A DNA stretch of 64,000 bases from the NCBI RefSeq assembly GCF_010499265.1, contig NZ_JAAGSC010000040.1:1-64000 (forward strand), written 5' to 3'. Below the pieces are notes generated by a model. The model ran no database searches and was not told where the DNA came from. It saw only the letters and a list, made by a program, of their open reading frames with translations. The stretch comes from Wenzhouxiangella limi. GTDB lineage: Bacteria > Pseudomonadota > Gammaproteobacteria > Xanthomonadales > Wenzhouxiangellaceae. Of the stretch, positions 62,876 to 64,000 are shown one piece after another; position 1 is the stretch's first letter, and every line of letters starts with the position of its first letter. Made by a program: the position numbers and the translations under genes.

Positions 62876-64000
62876 ATGAGCCGAAAGAACATTCTGTACG
62901 CCCAGTCCGGGGGTGTGACCCCGGTGATCAACGCCAGCGCGGCCGGCGTCATCGAGGCCGCGCGTGCCCGGCCGGACCAGATCGGTCAGGTCCTGGCCGG
63001 CCACAACGGCATCCTCGGCGTACTGCGCGAGGAGCTGATCGACACCGCGCAACTGACGTCTGCCGATCTCCACGCCCTGGCCCAGACCCCGGGCGGACTG
63101 TTTGGCTCGTGCCGCTACAAGCTCAAGGGTCTGGATGAAAACCGGCGCGAGTACGAGCGCCTGATCGAGGTCTTTCGCGCCCATGATATCGGGGTCTTTC
63201 TCTACAACGGCGGCAACGACTCGGCCGACACGGCGCTGAAGGTCTCGCAGATGGCTAAGCTAATGGGGGTGCCGGTCCAGTGCATCGCCGTGCCCAAGAC
63301 CATTGACAACGACCTGGAGGGTACCGACAACTCGCCCGGTTTCGGCTCGGTGGCCAAGTACGTGGCCGTGTCCATCCTCGAGGCCAGCCTGGACGTGCAG
63401 TCCATGGCCTCGACCTCGACCAAGGTCTTCATTCTCGAAGTCATGGGCCGCCACGCCGGCTGGATCGCCGCGGCCGGCGGGCTGGTCAAACGGCGCGACG
63501 GCGACCCGCCGCACCTGATCCTGTTCCCGGAAGTGGCATTCGACGAGCAGCGCTTTCTGGCCGCCGTGCGCCAGGCCGTTGAAACCTATGGTTATTGCTC
63601 GATCGTGGTTTCGGAAGGCGTGCGCAACGCTGACGGCAAATTCTTAAGCGACAGCGGCAGCACCGACGCCTTCGGCCACGCCCAGCTGGGCGGGGTGGCG
63701 CCGGTCATCGCCGGGCTGGTCAAGGACCGGCTGGGCTACAAGCATCACTGGGCGGTCAGCGACTACCTGCAGCGCTCGGCCCGCCATCTTGCCTCGCAGA
63801 CCGACCTGGAGCACGCCCTGGCCGTTGGGCGCACGGCGGTCGAGCTGGCCCTGGACGGCCACAGCGGGATCCTGGCCGGGATCGAGCGCGAGTCCGACCA
63901 GCCCTATCGCTGGCGGGTCCGTCCGGTCCCGCTGGATCAGGTCGCCAACCACGAAAAAAAGATGCCGGACGATTTCATCACCGAGGACGGCTTCGGCATT
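62876..64000 (+). CDS. pfp: PPi-dependent 6-phosphofructokinase, 3' end outside window
   Basis: 375 residues are visible and the frame is open at the window end. NILYAQSGGVTPVINASAAGVI, TPGGLFGSCRYKL, FLYNGGNDSADTALKVS and VPKTIDNDLEGTDNSPGFGS, with TKVFILEVMGRHAGWIAAAGGL. Asp in GGNDS where ATP-dependent enzymes have Gly in GGDGS, and Lys in PKTIDNDL, indicate pyrophosphate as donor. Reversible phosphorylation of fructose 6-phosphate, cytoplasmic. ATG at 62876. Confidence 0.93.
   Translation, partial: MSRKNILYAQSGGVTPVINASAAGVIEAARARPDQIGQVLAGHNGILGVLREELIDTAQLTSADLHALAQTPGGLFGSCRYKLKGLDENRREYERLIEVFRAHDIGVFLYNGGNDSADTALKVSQMAKLMGVPVQCIAVPKTIDNDLEGTDNSPGFGSVAKYVAVSILEASLDVQSMASTSTKVFILEVMGRHAGWIAAAGGLVKRRDGDPPHLILFPEVAFDEQRFLAAVRQAVETYGYCSIVVSEGVRNADGKFLSDSGSTDAFGHAQLGGVAPVIAGLVKDRLGYKHHWAVSDYLQRSARHLASQTDLEHALAVGRTAVELALDGHSGILAGIERESDQPYRWRVRPVPLDQVANHEKKMPDDFITEDGFGI

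Overview
The window is GC-rich DNA from a proteobacterium, most likely a gammaproteobacterium. It carries pilT/pilU, a rpsU-yqeY-dnaG-rpoD macromolecular synthesis operon, aroK-aroB-hemE, a stand-alone exosortase H and an adk gene divergent from a PPi-dependent phosphofructokinase. Together these recall Xanthomonadales/Wenzhouxiangella-type genomes, but the genus is inference. I saw no rRNA, tRNA or CRISPR array.

Left part (1 to about 22.8 kb) is accessory and scarred. Three 3' remnants of an IS91-family element (1-933, 2990-3862, 7742-8614) keep only the C-terminal part of the transposase and are peppered with short palindromic insertions. Two of them lie in an identical 1.13-kb block that also carries a piece of an InlB-repeat secreted-protein gene, so the block moved or duplicated as a unit. 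Around them are fragments cut by the elements (amidohydrolase, TolB-like propeller, InlB-repeat protein) and intact passengers: a choloylglycine-hydrolase-family enzyme, ChaA antiporter, an outer-membrane protein, KatG and AlaX. Two PIN-toxin modules (1.1-1.7 kb and 22.2-22.8 kb) bracket the region. The central item is a type I restriction-modification locus (13.5-20.2 kb). Its hsdS and hsdR genes are separated by a DUF433/DUF5615-type toxin-antitoxin pair. A decayed copy of the hsdR start still sits directly behind hsdS, and the full-length hsdR has a shortened Walker A loop. A decayed alaX 3' copy downstream of alaX repeats the same architecture.

Middle part (22.8-38 kb) has envelope and regulatory genes: a repeat beta-helix secreted protein, a lipase-like hydrolase, an ECF sigma/anti-sigma pair behind a von Willebrand lipoprotein, a four-domain lipoprotein, thymidine kinase, Rep helicase, a DUF192 lipoprotein, rpmB-rpmG with clear promoter and terminator, two secreted/outer-membrane proteins, and an OmpR-type two-component system.

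Right part (38-64 kb) is dense core genome: pilT-pilU; yggS-proC-yggT-DUF4426; trmH; xrtH-epimerase-pdxH; aroK-aroB-hemE; rpsU-yqeY-dnaG-rpoD divergent from tsaD-folB-folK; an isochorismatase-like hydrolase; an SDR; a DedA-LssY fusion; a LON-domain protein; mpl; a TusA-like protein; adk; and a PPi-PFK running off the window end. Many neighbours overlap by ATGA or GTGA, which indicates translational coupling.
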